A stretch of 64,000 nt of DNA from Streptomyces laurentii (GCA_002355495.1 AP017424.1:7443501-7507500); one strand, 5' to 3'. Positions 8,848 to 18,162 are shown, counted from the first letter of the stretch. Numbers and translations are program-made. The notes: generated from the sequence alone by a model not told the origin.

Positions 8848-10616
8848 CGCGGTCCTTCCATGAGTGTGAGCGACACCAGGCCGCCGCGCGGGACGGCCAG
8901 GGGCCGTGGTCCGTCGGGCAGGAGCGTCAGTGGATCATTCATCATACGGCCGTCGGGACCGTGGACCCGGGCCCTCACCGGTCCGCCGCCGATGACATCG
9001 GCCATCACCCGGTCCCGGCCGGAACCGTTCACCAGGTGGAAGGTCCGGTACGCGGCCGTGTCGAGGGTTGCGACCCGGTCGCCGTGCACGCTGATCAGGC
9101 ACTCCTCGCCCAGGGCCGAGTGCACCAGCGGGTACAGCTCGTCGGGCCGCCCCGGCTCGGTCTCGCCGTCGAGGATCAGCTCGCGGTGCCGCCGCCACCA
9201 CCCGAGCCAGAACCGCACGGTCTCCCGGTGCTCCCGGGGCACCTCGTCGAGGCGTACGGAGATCTGCGGTACGGAGTGCAGGGCCCCGATCAACTGCCTG
9301 GCCACGGCCTCGGTACCGGCGCTGTGCGACCACATGAGCATGTCGGAGTGGACGGCGCCGCCGACCGCAAGGAGAGCGGTGTCGAGCGTGTTCACCCGGT
9401 TGGCGGTGGCGTCCGCCGGACAGTCGAAGGAACGCAGCATGTTCCCGTACGGGGCCATGCCGGGTCCCGTGTACGGCTGGCGCAGCTCCAGCAGGATTCC
9501 GGGCCGGACGGCCTCGAGTTCCTGCCGCAGCCTGTCGAGGAGCAGGGTCATGGCGTGGCCGACGTCGCCGCCGCCGTCGCCCGCGTAGACGGCGGCCTCG
9601 TCGAGGAAGTCGAGCTTCAGCCCGTCGAGTCCGTAGTCGCGGACGAGGGAGACACACAGGTCGACGACGTGCCGGCGCACCTCGGGGCGGCGGGGATCGA
9701 GGACGTGGGCGCCGGGCACGGTGGCGGGGCGGGGGGCCGCGGTGGCCCACCGGTCGTGGCAGTCGGCCTGCGGGCCGAGCAGCAGGGGCGCCACCCAGAG
9801 GAGGTGACACAGGCCGTGGGCGCGGACGGCGGCCACGTGCGCGGCGAGGTCGGGAAACTTCGCGGGATCGGGCCGCCAGTCGCCGACGCCCGCGTAGCCG
9901 CGGCCGTTGCCGTACGCCTGCCAGCCGTCGTCGAGGATCAGCGCCCCGCAGCCGAGCTCGGCTGCGAGTGCGGCCTGGCTCTCGACGGCGGCGGCGGTGA
10001 CGTTCTGGTTGAAGGCGTACCAGGTGGAGTAGACGGGGACGCGGGCCGTGTCCGGGACGTGCATCGGGGGGTGGGCGGCGGCGAGGTGGGCGCGGATCGG
10101 GCGCAGGGCGGCGGCGACGGAGGGCGCGCGGGGCGCGAGCAGCAGACGGTGGGGGCGGTCGGCGGCGGGCAGCCGGAGGTGGACGACGTGGGTGTCGTTC
10201 TCCTCGGAGACGCCGAAGCGGATCGTGGCCTCGGTGACGGGGTCGGCGGCGGCCCAGGTGAGGAGGGTGGCGCCGGAGTGCTCGTACAGGGAGCCGGCGG
10301 CGGGGCCGTCGACGAGGCAGGTAGCGGCCCGCCCGGCCCAGTCGGGGACGAGGGTGCGGCGCCAGCCGCCCTGCGGATGCCAGTAGCCGGCTGCGTCGCC
10401 GAGGGGGACGGAGAGGCGGATCTCGACGGGGACGCCGGGGGCGTGGACGTCGAGGGCGAGCAGTCCGTCCGGGAGGGGGGTCAGGGTCCGGGAGGGGGTG
10501 GTGCCGGGGGAGAGGAGGGCGATCGAGACCCCGTCGTGAAGGGGTTCGGAGGGCACCGGGGTCTCGTGCGCGGTGGTTACGGGCTCGTCGGCCCGGGCCT
10601 GGAGAGTCATGGTCAT
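8844..10616 (-). CDS. GH36-type alpha-galactosidase-like glycoside hydrolase
   Basis: A 590-residue cytoplasmic hydrolase with no signal peptide. After a beta-rich N-terminal domain, the TIM barrel shows VYSTWYAFNQ, LILDDGWQ, DGLKLDFLDE (Asp in KLDFL as predicted nucleophile) and the downstream SFDCPADATANR. This arrangement matches clan GH-D (GH36/GH27) alpha-galactosidases. The start ATG at 10616 overlaps the stop of the upstream permease (ATGA). It probably cleaves alpha-galactosides, or related alpha-linked sugars, imported by the adjacent ABC transporter. Confidence 0.85.
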   Translation of the reverse strand: MTMTLQARADEPVTTAHETPVPSEPLHDGVSIALLSPGTTPSRTLTPLPDGLLALDVHAPGVPVEIRLSVPLGDAAGYWHPQGGWRRTLVPDWAGRAATCLVDGPAAGSLYEHSGATLLTWAAADPVTEATIRFGVSEENDTHVVHLRLPAADRPHRLLLAPRAPSVAAALRPIRAHLAAAHPPMHVPDTARVPVYSTWYAFNQNVTAAAVESQAALAAELGCGALILDDGWQAYGNGRGYAGVGDWRPDPAKFPDLAAHVAAVRAHGLCHLLWVAPLLLGPQADCHDRWATAAPRPATVPGAHVLDPRRPEVRRHVVDLCVSLVRDYGLDGLKLDFLDEAAVYAGDGGGDVGHAMTLLLDRLRQELEAVRPGILLELRQPYTGPGMAPYGNMLRSFDCPADATANRVNTLDTALLAVGGAVHSDMLMWSHSAGTEAVARQLIGALHSVPQISVRLDEVPREHRETVRFWLGWWRRHRELILDGETEPGRPDELYPLVHSALGEECLISVHGDRVATLDTAAYRTFHLVNGSGRDRVMADVIGGGPVRARVHGPDGRMMNDPLTLLPDGPRPLAVPRGGLVSLTLMEGPR

Positions 10617-11452
10617 TCCTTGACGGCGCCCGCGAGGAGGCCGGAGACGAAGTGACGCTGGAGGAGCAGGAAGACGACCGCCATGGGGACGGCGGCGACC
10701 GAGGTTCCGGCGAGGATGGCGCCGTAGTCGGTCTCGTCGAGTCCCTGGAGGGAGGCGAGGGCGACGGGGATGGTGAAGGTGAGCTCGTCGCGCAGCACGA
10801 TCAGCGGCCACACGAAGTCGTTCCACTGGTAGAGGAAGAGGAAGATCGAGAGGGCCGCGAGGGCGGGCCGCATCGGCGGCAGCGCGACCCTCAGGAAGAG
10901 CCGCCGCTCACCGCAGCCGTCCATGCGGCCGGAGTCGAGCAGCTCCTTCGGGAGCGCCGCCATGGACTGCCGCATGAGGAAGATGCCGAAGGGCAGGGCG
11001 AGGTTGGGGGCGATGACGGCCTGGTAGGTGCCGAGCCATTGGAGCCCGGCCATCATGCGGAAGAGCGGCACAAGGGTGATCTGGGTGGGCACGACGAGGC
11101 CCAGCATGAGCAGCCCGAAGAGGACCTCGCGGCCGCGGAAGCGATAGGTGGCGAAGCCGTATCCGGCGAGGGTGCAGACCGTGCCCGCGAGCAGCGTGTA
11201 CACACTGGCGATGCCGAGGGAGTTGAGGACGACCCGGCCGAAGTGGGCGGTGTCCTGGAGGGTGGCGAGGTTCTCGGCGAGGTGGCCGCCGGGGAGCAGC
11301 GGCGGCGGGCTCGTGAAGAGTTCGCGCGAGCTGTGGGTGGCGCCGACGACGAGCCAGTAGAAGGGCACGGCGACGGCGGCGAGGGCGATCGCGAGGCCGG
11401 AGGTGAGCAGGAGCGAGCGGCCGGCCCGCCGGCCCGGGGCCCGGTTCGTCAT
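10613..11452 (-). CDS. ABC sugar transporter permease (MalG type)
   Basis: A 279-residue inner-membrane permease with about six transmembrane helices. The cytoplasmic ATPase-docking loop is readable as KELLDSGRMDGCGERRLFLRV followed by LPPMRPALAAL (the EAA-like loop). It pairs with the MalF-type gene just upstream, separated by 8 bases. No dedicated ATPase is encoded here; Streptomyces often use a shared MsiK for such systems. Confidence 0.92.
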   Translation of the reverse strand: MTNRAPGRRAGRSLLLTSGLAIALAAVAVPFYWLVVGATHSSRELFTSPPPLLPGGHLAENLATLQDTAHFGRVVLNSLGIASVYTLLAGTVCTLAGYGFATYRFRGREVLFGLLMLGLVVPTQITLVPLFRMMAGLQWLGTYQAVIAPNLALPFGIFLMRQSMAALPKELLDSGRMDGCGERRLFLRVALPPMRPALAALSIFLFLYQWNDFVWPLIVLRDELTFTIPVALASLQGLDETDYGAILAGTSVAAVPMAVVFLLLQRHFVSGLLAGAVKE

Positions 11453-11460
11453 GGCGTGTC

Positions 11461-12357
11461 TCACGACTTGTCTCCCAGGAGGCGGAACTGGACCAGGCCG
11501 AGGAGGCCGATGAGCAGGGTGAGGGCGTAGGCGAGGGCGGAGGCGTAGCCGAAGTCCGCGTAGGTGAAGGCGTTGCGGTAGAGGTACACGCCGATGGTGA
11601 GGGTGGCGTTGTCGGGGCCGCCGCCGGTGAGGACCGTCGGCTCGTCGAAGAGCTGCAGCGTGCCGATGGTGGACAGGACAGTGGTGAGCAGCAGCGCGGG
11701 GCGCAGCCCGGGCAGGGTGACGTGACGGAACGCGGCGAGGGCGCCGGCCCCGTCGACGGCGGCGGCGTCGTACAGCTCCGCGGGCACGGTCTGGAGGCGG
11801 GCGAGCAGGATGACGGCGTTGTAGCCGGTGTAGTGCCAGGTGAGGGCGAGACTCAGGGAGATCCGGGCCCACAGGCCGTCGGTGAGCCAGGGCACGGGGG
11901 CGACGCCGACGAGGCCGAGCAGCCAGTTGACGAGGCCGTAGTCCTTGTTGAGGAGGACGGAGAAGACGATGCCGTACGCGACGAGGCCGGTGACCATCGG
12001 AAGGAAGAAGCCCAGCCGGAAGACCGGGCGGCCGCGCAGGAGCGTGGAGTTCAGGGCGACGGCGAGAGCAGTGGCGAGGGCCAGCATCAGCGGGACCTGT
12101 ACGGCCAGGACGATCGCCGTGTTGCGGAGCGCGGTCCACAGCAACGGGTCGTCGAGCAGCCGCCGGTAGTTGTCGGAGCCGACGAAGGTCTCCGTGCCCG
12201 CGACGGTGCGGTGCAGGCTGATCACGAAGGACCAGCCGATCGGGTAGAGCTTGAAGACGGAGAAGAGCAGAAGGGCCGGCAGTACGAAGAGGTACGGAGC
12301 CGCCCGGCCGCGCCGCCGGGGGCGGGCGGCGGCCGGGAGCGGTGTGGCCAGGTTCAT
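11461..12357 (-). CDS. ABC sugar transporter permease (MalF type)
   Basis: A 298-residue permease. It starts with a basic stretch (RPRRRGRAAPYLFVLPALLL), has about six membrane helices, and the EAA loop AELYDAAAVDGAGALAAFRH followed by VTLPGLRPALLL. The ATG at 12357 overlaps the stop of the binding-protein gene (ATGA). Partner of the downstream MalG-type permease. Confidence 0.92.
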   Translation of the reverse strand: MNLATPLPAAARPRRRGRAAPYLFVLPALLLFSVFKLYPIGWSFVISLHRTVAGTETFVGSDNYRRLLDDPLLWTALRNTAIVLAVQVPLMLALATALAVALNSTLLRGRPVFRLGFFLPMVTGLVAYGIVFSVLLNKDYGLVNWLLGLVGVAPVPWLTDGLWARISLSLALTWHYTGYNAVILLARLQTVPAELYDAAAVDGAGALAAFRHVTLPGLRPALLLTTVLSTIGTLQLFDEPTVLTGGGPDNATLTIGVYLYRNAFTYADFGYASALAYALTLLIGLLGLVQFRLLGDKS

Positions 12358-13739
12358 CGGGCGGCCTTCCGGCCGGTCTGGCGGACGAGTTCGGCGGCCG
12401 CCTCGCGGAGCACGGTCGCCGGGTCGGCGCCCTTGAGGAGGACCCTGGACTGCGCGTCGGTGATCAGCTTGAGAGCGCGGGCGTAGTCGGAGGTGTAGTT
12501 CACGGCCGGGGAGGGCGCCTTGAGGGCGGCGAGGAAGATCTCGCCCTTCTTCTGGCCGCTGAAGAAGGCCGAGGGCTCGTGGAACACGGCGTCGTCGTAA
12601 GCCTTCATGAGCGCGGGGGCGATGCCCTTGCCCCGGTAGATCCGCACCTGGGAGGCGGGGCGGGTGAGGGCGAACTCGACGAAGCACCAGGCGGCCGCCT
12701 GGTGCCTGCTGCTGCCTGCGACGGCGAGGTGGGTGGAGTTCACGGTGGCGGCGGTGGGGCCGCCGCGGCGTACGGCGGGCGGGAGCCGCACCTTCCACTT
12801 GCCGGCCTCGGCGGGCACCTGCTCCTCGACGATGCCCCCGAACCACGTGGGCCAGGGCACGACGGCGTTGGTGCCCTGTTTGAGGGAGCTCATGAGGGCG
12901 TTCCAGCCGCCGGCGAGGTCGCTGACGAGACCGGCGTCGTTCATGGTCTTGACCAGCGTCATGGCCCGCACGGCCTCGGGCGAGTCGAGGGTGACCCGGC
13001 CTTCGAGGTCGAAGTAGAAGGCGCCCTGGAGCTGGAGCAGCATCTGGAAGAAGTTGGCGGCGTCGGGCTGGGAGGCCGGCTTGTCGATGCCGAGGAGGTG
13101 GACGCCGGTCTTGGCCTTGAGGCGCTTGCCGGCCTCGATCGTCTCGTCCCAGGTCTGGAGGGCCTCGGCGTCGACGCCCGCCTTCTCGAAGAGGTCGGCG
13201 CGGTAGTAGAAGCCGGCTGAATTGGCCTCCCAGGGCAGGGCGTTCACACGCTTGCCGTCGGGGCAGACGGTCTGCCAGAGGCCGGAGGCGAAGGCGTCCT
13301 TGTGCCGGGTGGCGCCGAGTGGGCCGAGGTCGGCGAGGCCGCCGGGGAATCGCTCGACGTAGCCGGGAAGGTAGTCGACGCCTATGTGGAGGACGTCGGC
13401 GAGCCCCTGGCCGCCCGCGGCCAGACCGGTGGTGATCTTGTCCCAGATGGCCGGGTTCCCGATGTCCTGGACCGTGACCCTGATGTCCGGGTAGACCCGG
13501 TTGAAGTCCGGCAGGAGGGCCTTGAGTTCGGTGGCGGGCCCCTGCCAGGACCAGACGGTGATCTCGCCCTTCTTGGGATCGCCGGCCCGGCCCGTGCCTC
13601 CACCCGTGCCGGTGCCGGTGCCGGTGCAGGCGGAGAGGGCGAGGCCCCCGAGGCCGGTGGCGGCGAGGGCGCCGCCCGTGCGCAGGACGCCTCTGCGTCC
13701 GATCGGTCTGTCCGCTCCGTTGCGGTCGCTCTGTGTCAT
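12354..13739 (-). CDS. extracellular sugar-binding lipoprotein of the ABC transporter
   Basis: A 461-residue family-1 solute-binding protein. The N-terminus has a twin-arginine-like GRRGVLRTGG, a hydrophobic stretch and a lipobox LSAC, so it should be exported and lipid-anchored. The mature part has the family opening EITVWSWQGPATELKALLPDFN and typical later motifs (NALPWEANSAGFYYRADLFE). The start at 13739 was chosen because the MTQSDR region precedes the signal peptide with normal spacing. First gene of the operon; promoter and operator lie in 13740-13895. Confidence 0.92.
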   Translation of the reverse strand: MTQSDRNGADRPIGRRGVLRTGGALAATGLGGLALSACTGTGTGTGGGTGRAGDPKKGEITVWSWQGPATELKALLPDFNRVYPDIRVTVQDIGNPAIWDKITTGLAAGGQGLADVLHIGVDYLPGYVERFPGGLADLGPLGATRHKDAFASGLWQTVCPDGKRVNALPWEANSAGFYYRADLFEKAGVDAEALQTWDETIEAGKRLKAKTGVHLLGIDKPASQPDAANFFQMLLQLQGAFYFDLEGRVTLDSPEAVRAMTLVKTMNDAGLVSDLAGGWNALMSSLKQGTNAVVPWPTWFGGIVEEQVPAEAGKWKVRLPPAVRRGGPTAATVNSTHLAVAGSSRHQAAAWCFVEFALTRPASQVRIYRGKGIAPALMKAYDDAVFHEPSAFFSGQKKGEIFLAALKAPSPAVNYTSDYARALKLITDAQSRVLLKGADPATVLREAAAELVRQTGRKAAR

Positions 13740-13769
13740 GAGCCGGGACAGTACAAGCGCCTCTCTGTA

Positions 13770-13835
13770 CTTGCAATGGATCGATGAAAACTTTCGGTTG
13801 AGTCGTCGTTCAACGACTGTGAGAACCATTGCAAG
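13770..13835. promoter_or_regulatory. candidate LacI-family operator region between divergent sugar operons
   Basis: Inverted 10-mers CTTGCAATGG (13770-13779) and CCATTGCAAG (13826-13835) flank a 13-bp palindrome GTCGTTCAACGAC (13805-13817). The region lies between the binding-protein gene and the divergent glycosidase. The CTTGCA half-site resembles motifs reported for Streptomyces maltose regulators; assignment to the LacI gene in this locus is inference. Confidence 0.55.
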
Positions 13836-13895
13836 CCGCTGTGGGGATTGCTAGCGTGCCGCGCGCCGAGTCCACCCACGCTCCGGGAGATCCCC

Positions 13896-15877
13896 ATGAC
13901 GCGTTCCCGCCTGGCTCTCAGATCCGCGACCGCCCTGCTTGCCGCGCTGGCCCCACTCGCGGTCGCCCCGGCGGCCCCCGCTGCCGAGACCGAGGCCGCG
14001 CCCACTGCCCCGGCGCTCCTCACCGTGAGCGACCCCGGCTTCGAAGCCGGGGGGAGCGGCTGGGAGTTCACCCCGGGCACGGGGACCGCCGTCAACTACC
14101 CGCACGCCGGTGCCCGGCTCGCGTACCTGGATGCGGGCAGCGGCATGAAGGTCTCCCAGACGGTGACGGCCGCCGGCCACGGCTCCTACGCGATCTCCGC
14201 CTGGATCGCCACCGGCGGCCCGGGCGGCCGGTACGTCCTGCGCGTCAACGGCTCTCCGGCCGCCTCGCTCGACCTGCCCGCCGCCGCCCAGTACCGCCGC
14301 CACACCCTCGGCCCGGTCACCCTCGCCCCGGCGACCGCCTGGAGATCGCCTTCGAGTCCGGCCGGAGCTGGGTCAACGCCGACGACGTCATGGTCTCGCC
14401 GGCCACCCCCGCGAACCCCCGGATCACCTCCAGCGACCCTGAGGCCGGCGAGATGTTCGCCTGGGCCACCCGCAAGGCGGGCAGCTGGGTCCACCTCCCG
14501 GGCACACCGGGGCCGCTGAACGCGGACGAGCGCCAGACCGGCGGCACCGGCACCGGCGTCTACGCCCCCTCCTACTGGGCCGGCTACGCCAACCGCAGCG
14601 GCTACTACTCCCGGGACATGACCCACCAGCTCGCCGGCGCCGGTGTGCTCGGACTGCACGCCGAGAACAAGGCGATGCTGCGCGCCTTCGCCGCGTCCGC
14701 CACCGCCGAGCATGCCTACTACCCCGTCTGGGCGCTCAACTTCGACAACCGCACCTACCTGTCCATCGACTACCGCCGCCCCGACCTCTTCGTCCGTGAG
14801 GTCCCCGCGGTCTTCGAGCTCGTACAGAAGGCCGAGGAGGCGTACCGCTGGACCGGTGACCGGAGCTACCTCGACGACCCGGTGCTGTGGGACTTCTACC
14901 GGCACGCCACCGAGGAGTTCGTCACCCTCCACGACGGCAGGAAGGACAACGGCGACCGGGTGAAGGTCGCCGAGGGCACCGGGAGAGGTATCTTCCAGGG
15001 CGTGGCCAGCTACAACGAGCAGAGCGACGAGCCGCTCGTCGAGGCCGGAGACGCCATCGGCTCCCAATACCAGGCATACCGGGCGATGGCCGCGCTGGCC
15101 CGCGCCAAGGGCGACGCCCGCACGGCCACCGACTTCGCCCACCGGGCCCGCGAACTCCACACGTACTTCAACACGACCTGGAGCGGCGACGGTTCGGCCG
15201 CCGACATGGTCCGCGGCTACACCGTCGACGGGCGGGCTCTGACCGGCTGGGGCAAGGAGAACAGCTGGTTCATGCCGATGAAGCAGATCATCGAGCCCGG
15301 CGCCCGGCGCGAGGCATACCTCGACTACGTCGACGCCCAGGCCGAGGGCGAGGGCCGCCCCGAGAACGTCGAGGCCCTCACCTACCTCCCCGACACCTTC
15401 TTCACCAACAACCGTCCGGACACCGCCTGGAAGTGGATGCGGCGCGTCTACGCCCAGAAGGACGTCCAGCACGTCAACACCCGCCAGGGCACCAACGGCG
15501 ACTACCCCGAGGTGTCCTTCACCCTGATCGCCCAGACCGTCCAGGGCCTCATGGGCGTCACACCGAACGCCCCTGCGCGTCTGCTCACCACCCAGTCCCG
15601 CCTGCCCTCCGGCATGGCATGGCTCGCCGTGGAGGCCCTGCGGATCGGTGACTCGGCCTTCGCGCTCAAGCACGAGGGCGCCCACCGTTCCACGCTCACC
15701 CACACCTCGGGCTCCGCCCCGTACACCTGGGAGGCACGATTCGCCGGCCACCACGACACCGTCACCGTCGACGGCGTCGCCCGCCCGGCCGAGACCAGGA
15801 TGATCGACGGCGCCGTCTACACGACCGTCCGCGTCAGGGTGGCCCCCGGCCACACGGCCACGGCCGAGACCCGATGA
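13896..15877 (+). pseudogene. secreted (alpha/alpha)6-type glycosidase with CBM-like domain, frameshifted
   Basis: From ATG 13896 (GGAGA just upstream) the protein has a Sec signal peptide (hydrophobic stretch ending PAAPAAE) and a carbohydrate-binding-like module (SDPGFEAGGSGWEFTPG). The frame shifts at about 14330, where one G appears to be missing after CCCCG: frame 1 reads LAPATAW, while LAPGDRLEIAFESGRSW is expected. The second frame continues to 15877 with six-hairpin glycosidase features (ENSWFMPMKQIIEP, NTRQGTNGDYPEVSFTLIAQ). The family number is not recognised. It could be a true pseudogene or a homopolymer sequencing error; the rest of the gene is otherwise intact (about 660 residues). 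Confidence 0.75.
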
Positions 15878-17160
15878 GCACGCCGGCCGGTACGAGCGAC
15901 ACCGCGCCCGGCGGTACGGTCGACGCCGCGCCGGGCCGGACGGTCGACGCCGCGCCCGGCGGTGCGAGCGGTCCGGCACCCCTCCGTACCGACGGCCCGG
16001 TGCCTGTCGGTACCGACGGGCCCGCGCCCGCCGGGGTCTTCCCCGGCGGTGCCGAGCTCTTCCGGCTCGACGCGCGGGTGGCCCACCTCAACCACGGCTC
16101 CTTCGGCTCCGTCCCGCTCCCGGTCGCGCGAGAACACCGCCGCATCGCGGACGAGGCAGCCGCCGACCCCGACGCCTTCTTCCTCGGCGTCCCGGACCGG
16201 CTCGCCGCCGCGCGGGCCCGGATCGCCGCGCACTTCGGCACCGACCCGGAGGGCATGGCGCTGGTGACGAACGCGACCGAGGCCGCGCACCTGGCCCTGG
16301 ACGCGCTCGGGCTTGGTCCCGACGACGAGGTCCTGGTCACCGACCACGGCTACGGCACCGTGGTCGAGGCCGCCGCGCGCAGGGCCCGGCTCGTCACCGT
16401 CCCGCTCCACCCGCTGCTGCCGGACGAGGACGCGGTACGCGAAGCGGTGCTCGCCGCGGTCACTCCCCGTACCCGGGTGGCGGTAGTCGATCAGATCACC
16501 TCACCCACGGCCCGGATCGTCGCCGGGCCACGGCTTCTCGCCGACCTCGCCGATCGCGGGGTGACCACCGTCGTGGACGGCGCCCACGCGCCTGGCATGC
16601 TTGCCGCCCCGCTGGCCGGCCGGCCGGACGTATGGTTCGGCAACCTGCACAAGTGGGCGTACGCGCCCTCGGGCTCCGCCGTCCTCGCGGTCGCGCCCGC
16701 CCTGCGGGATCGGGTGCCTGCGCCTGTTCCGTCCTGGGAGGACCACCGGGGCTTCCCGCGCGCCGTGGAGTACCGGGGCACCGCGGACTACACGGGCCTG
16801 CTCGCCGCGGCCGACGGCCTGGACCTGCTCGCCGCACTCGGCGCGGAGCGGGTACGGGCCCACAACAGTGCCCTCGCGGCCCACGGCGCCGGGCTGCTGG
16901 CCAAGTTGCCGGGGGTGACCCCGCTGCCGGCGGACGACCGGCTCGCCCTGCGTGCCCTGCGGCTGCCGCCGCGGTTCGCCCGGACCAGACCGGAGGCGGA
17001 GGCTCTGCGTGAAGAGATCATGGCCAGGGTCGGCTGCCGGGTCCTGGTCTGGCCGTGGCCGGGAGGCGGCGGGATCCGTATCTGCGGCCAGATCTACAAC
17101 CGCCCCGCGGAGTACGAGCGGCTTGCCCGGGGGCTGAGGTTCCTGCTGGACGGCGACTGA
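15874..17160 (+). CDS. class V aminotransferase (isopenicillin-N-epimerase-like, PLP)
   Basis: A 428-residue PLP enzyme. The family opening HLNHGSFGSVPLPVAREHR is at ~71-89, the Asp binding the PLP ring nitrogen is in VVDGAHAPGM, and the Schiff-base lysine in FGNLHKWAYAPSG. The C-terminus (IRICGQIYNRPAEYERLA) is typical. Its ATG overlaps the stop of the glycosidase (ATGA). The first ~55 residues are a low-complexity Thr/Ala/Pro/Gly repeat (TVDAAPG units) absent from usual family members, so translation may start further in. Substrate unknown. Confidence 0.88.
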   Translation: MSTPAGTSDTAPGGTVDAAPGRTVDAAPGGASGPAPLRTDGPVPVGTDGPAPAGVFPGGAELFRLDARVAHLNHGSFGSVPLPVAREHRRIADEAAADPDAFFLGVPDRLAAARARIAAHFGTDPEGMALVTNATEAAHLALDALGLGPDDEVLVTDHGYGTVVEAAARRARLVTVPLHPLLPDEDAVREAVLAAVTPRTRVAVVDQITSPTARIVAGPRLLADLADRGVTTVVDGAHAPGMLAAPLAGRPDVWFGNLHKWAYAPSGSAVLAVAPALRDRVPAPVPSWEDHRGFPRAVEYRGTADYTGLLAAADGLDLLAALGAERVRAHNSALAAHGAGLLAKLPGVTPLPADDRLALRALRLPPRFARTRPEAEALREEIMARVGCRVLVWPWPGGGGIRICGQIYNRPAEYERLARGLRFLLDGD

Positions 17161-17254
17161 GGTTGCTGAACAGGGGACGGCCACCTCGGGTGATTGACCC
17201 AGCCGCGCTTCCCGATCCGGCACAGGTTGCTCGGCTCCTCGCCACACGGAGCCT

Positions 17255-17345
17255 TTTCCAGCCCGGTCGTGGCAGCCACGAGTTGGACGCTCCTGCGCAG
17301 CGACGAAGCTCCTGGCAGACGGTGTCACGTCACGACCAAGGTCCA
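17255..17345. repeat. IS5-type element end fragment
   Basis: GCCACGAGTTGGACGCTCCT and the following ~70 bases (AGCTCCTGG, GACGGTGTCACG, CACGACCAAG) recur nearly identically at 37115-37200, where an IS5-family transposase start follows. Here only the end is left, directly abutting the 3' edge of the cobalamin riboswitch. Confidence 0.6.
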
Positions 17346-17360
17346 CCGCAGGAGCTTCGC

Positions 17361-17552
17361 GGCCAGGTCTTCGGACTCGCGGGCACGTCCTCCTTGTGGA
17401 GGACTCCTACTGGCCGTCGCTTCCCGGGCCCGGGCCCGGTACGGCGGTCCCAGTGCGTATGTCGGCGGTCGTTCCCGCTCACCGCTGCGGGGCAGTCCCG
17501 GATTCCCACCGGGTTCCCTCTGGCGACCGTCCCGCCTGGCGGACGGGGCGAA
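17361..17552 (-). promoter_or_regulatory. cobalamin riboswitch (orphan)
   Basis: Read on the minus strand the region carries the conserved cobalamin-riboswitch blocks in order: GGGAACCCGGTGGGAATCCG, then GACTGCCCCGCAGCGGTGA, a variable arm, and the 3' core CCCGCGAGTCCGAAGACCTG. Such RNAs bind adenosyl- or methyl-cobalamin and switch off downstream B12 or cobalt-uptake, metE or nrdABS-type genes. Immediately 3' of the core lies an IS5-type end, then the end of the convergent aminotransferase; no downstream minus-strand gene remains. The controlled gene has been lost or displaced. Confidence 0.88.
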
Positions 17553-17579
17553 CCAGCTGCCCGGCCGGCCTACGAAAGA

Positions 17580-17870
17580 GAGGTCACGTCCTGCTGTCGA
17601 GGAAGCCGATGACCAGGGCGGTTCACCCGCCGGCCCGCGAAAGCGCAGCCATCGCAGCGCCGGCGAACAATGCCGTCGGCCCCGGTCTTCTCCCGTCGGA
17701 GGGGGAGAGACGGTGCGACGGGACGGTTGCTGCCAGTCAGTTCAGGGCGATGACGAGGACGGAGACGAGCTTCACCTGCGTCAAGGGAGAGTCGACGTCG
17801 GGTCCCGAGAAGATCCCCGTGACGGCCAGCCCGGCGGTCCCCGCCCCCACGGGGGCATGACACGCAGGTT
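17580..17870 (-). pseudogene. degenerate membrane-protein fragment
   Basis: On the minus strand, VTGIFSGPDVDSPLTQVKLV followed by SVLVIAL reads like part of a membrane protein. A stop and a frame change follow, then further hydrophobic pieces (ALFAGAAMAALSRAGG, TALVIGFLDSR) in another frame. It lies upstream of the riboswitch on the same strand. Family not recognised. Confidence 0.35.
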
Positions 17871-17990
17871 TCTCTCGTTCTGGTTGTAGTCCGGTGTGGA
17901 CCCGGCCGAATGTGCTCGCCGCGCGGGTCAGAGCGTCGGGGTTCTCTGCCAGCACTGCGCCAAGTTCCTTGACGGCGAGAGAGAGACGCC
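17845..17990 (+). pseudogene. integrase C-terminal tail beside ALDH repeat copy 2
   Basis: The plus strand encodes LSFWL, a stop, then SGVDPAECARRAGQSVGVLC and AKFLDGERETPDG, closely matching the tail of the integrase fragment at 7100-7436 (SGVDPAECARRAGQSIEVL). The extreme C-terminus (QHCAKFLDG, equivalent to the HYAKFLDG tyrosine region) survives here with the Tyr replaced by Cys. It abuts hairpin 17982-18021 and the ALDH 3' end. Confidence 0.7.
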
Positions 17991-18021
17991 TGACGGGCAA
18001 AAGCCCAGGTCAGGCGCCTCT
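17982..18021. terminator. hairpin beside ALDH 3'-end repeat 2
   Basis: A 13-bp stem with one mismatch, followed by five T residues on the plus strand. Same position and nearly the same sequence as 4147-4186. Confidence 0.6.
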
Positions 18022-18031
18022 TTTTATGCCC

Positions 18032-18162
18032 CTAGAAGAACCCGAGCTTCTTCGGCGAGTAGCTGACCAGCAGGTTCTTGGTCTCCTGGTGGTACAGCAG
18101 CTGCACGCACTCTGACCTGGGGAAAGGGCAGCTGCCGTGGACCGTTGGCGAGAGCTGGTCCG
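18032..18162 (-). repeat. ALDH 3'-end repeat, copy 2 (putative attachment-site relic)
   Basis: The minus strand encodes YHQETKNLLVSYSPKKLGFF and a stop at 18032-18034. GGTGGTACA is at 18088-18096 and GGTCCG at 18157-18162, giving the same 65-base and 60-base spacings as copies 1 and 3. A degraded integrase tail lies on the hairpin side. Confidence 0.6.

Noticed and set aside
8961..10655. 564-residue plus-strand frame opposite the GH36 gene
   Set aside because: Val/Gly/Asp-rich shadow of a high-GC gene; no domain, no ribosome-binding site.
14186..15979. 597-residue minus-strand frame opposite the secreted glycosidase
   Set aside because: Shadow composition (Gly/Val/Asp-rich); the plus strand has a signal peptide and conserved motifs.
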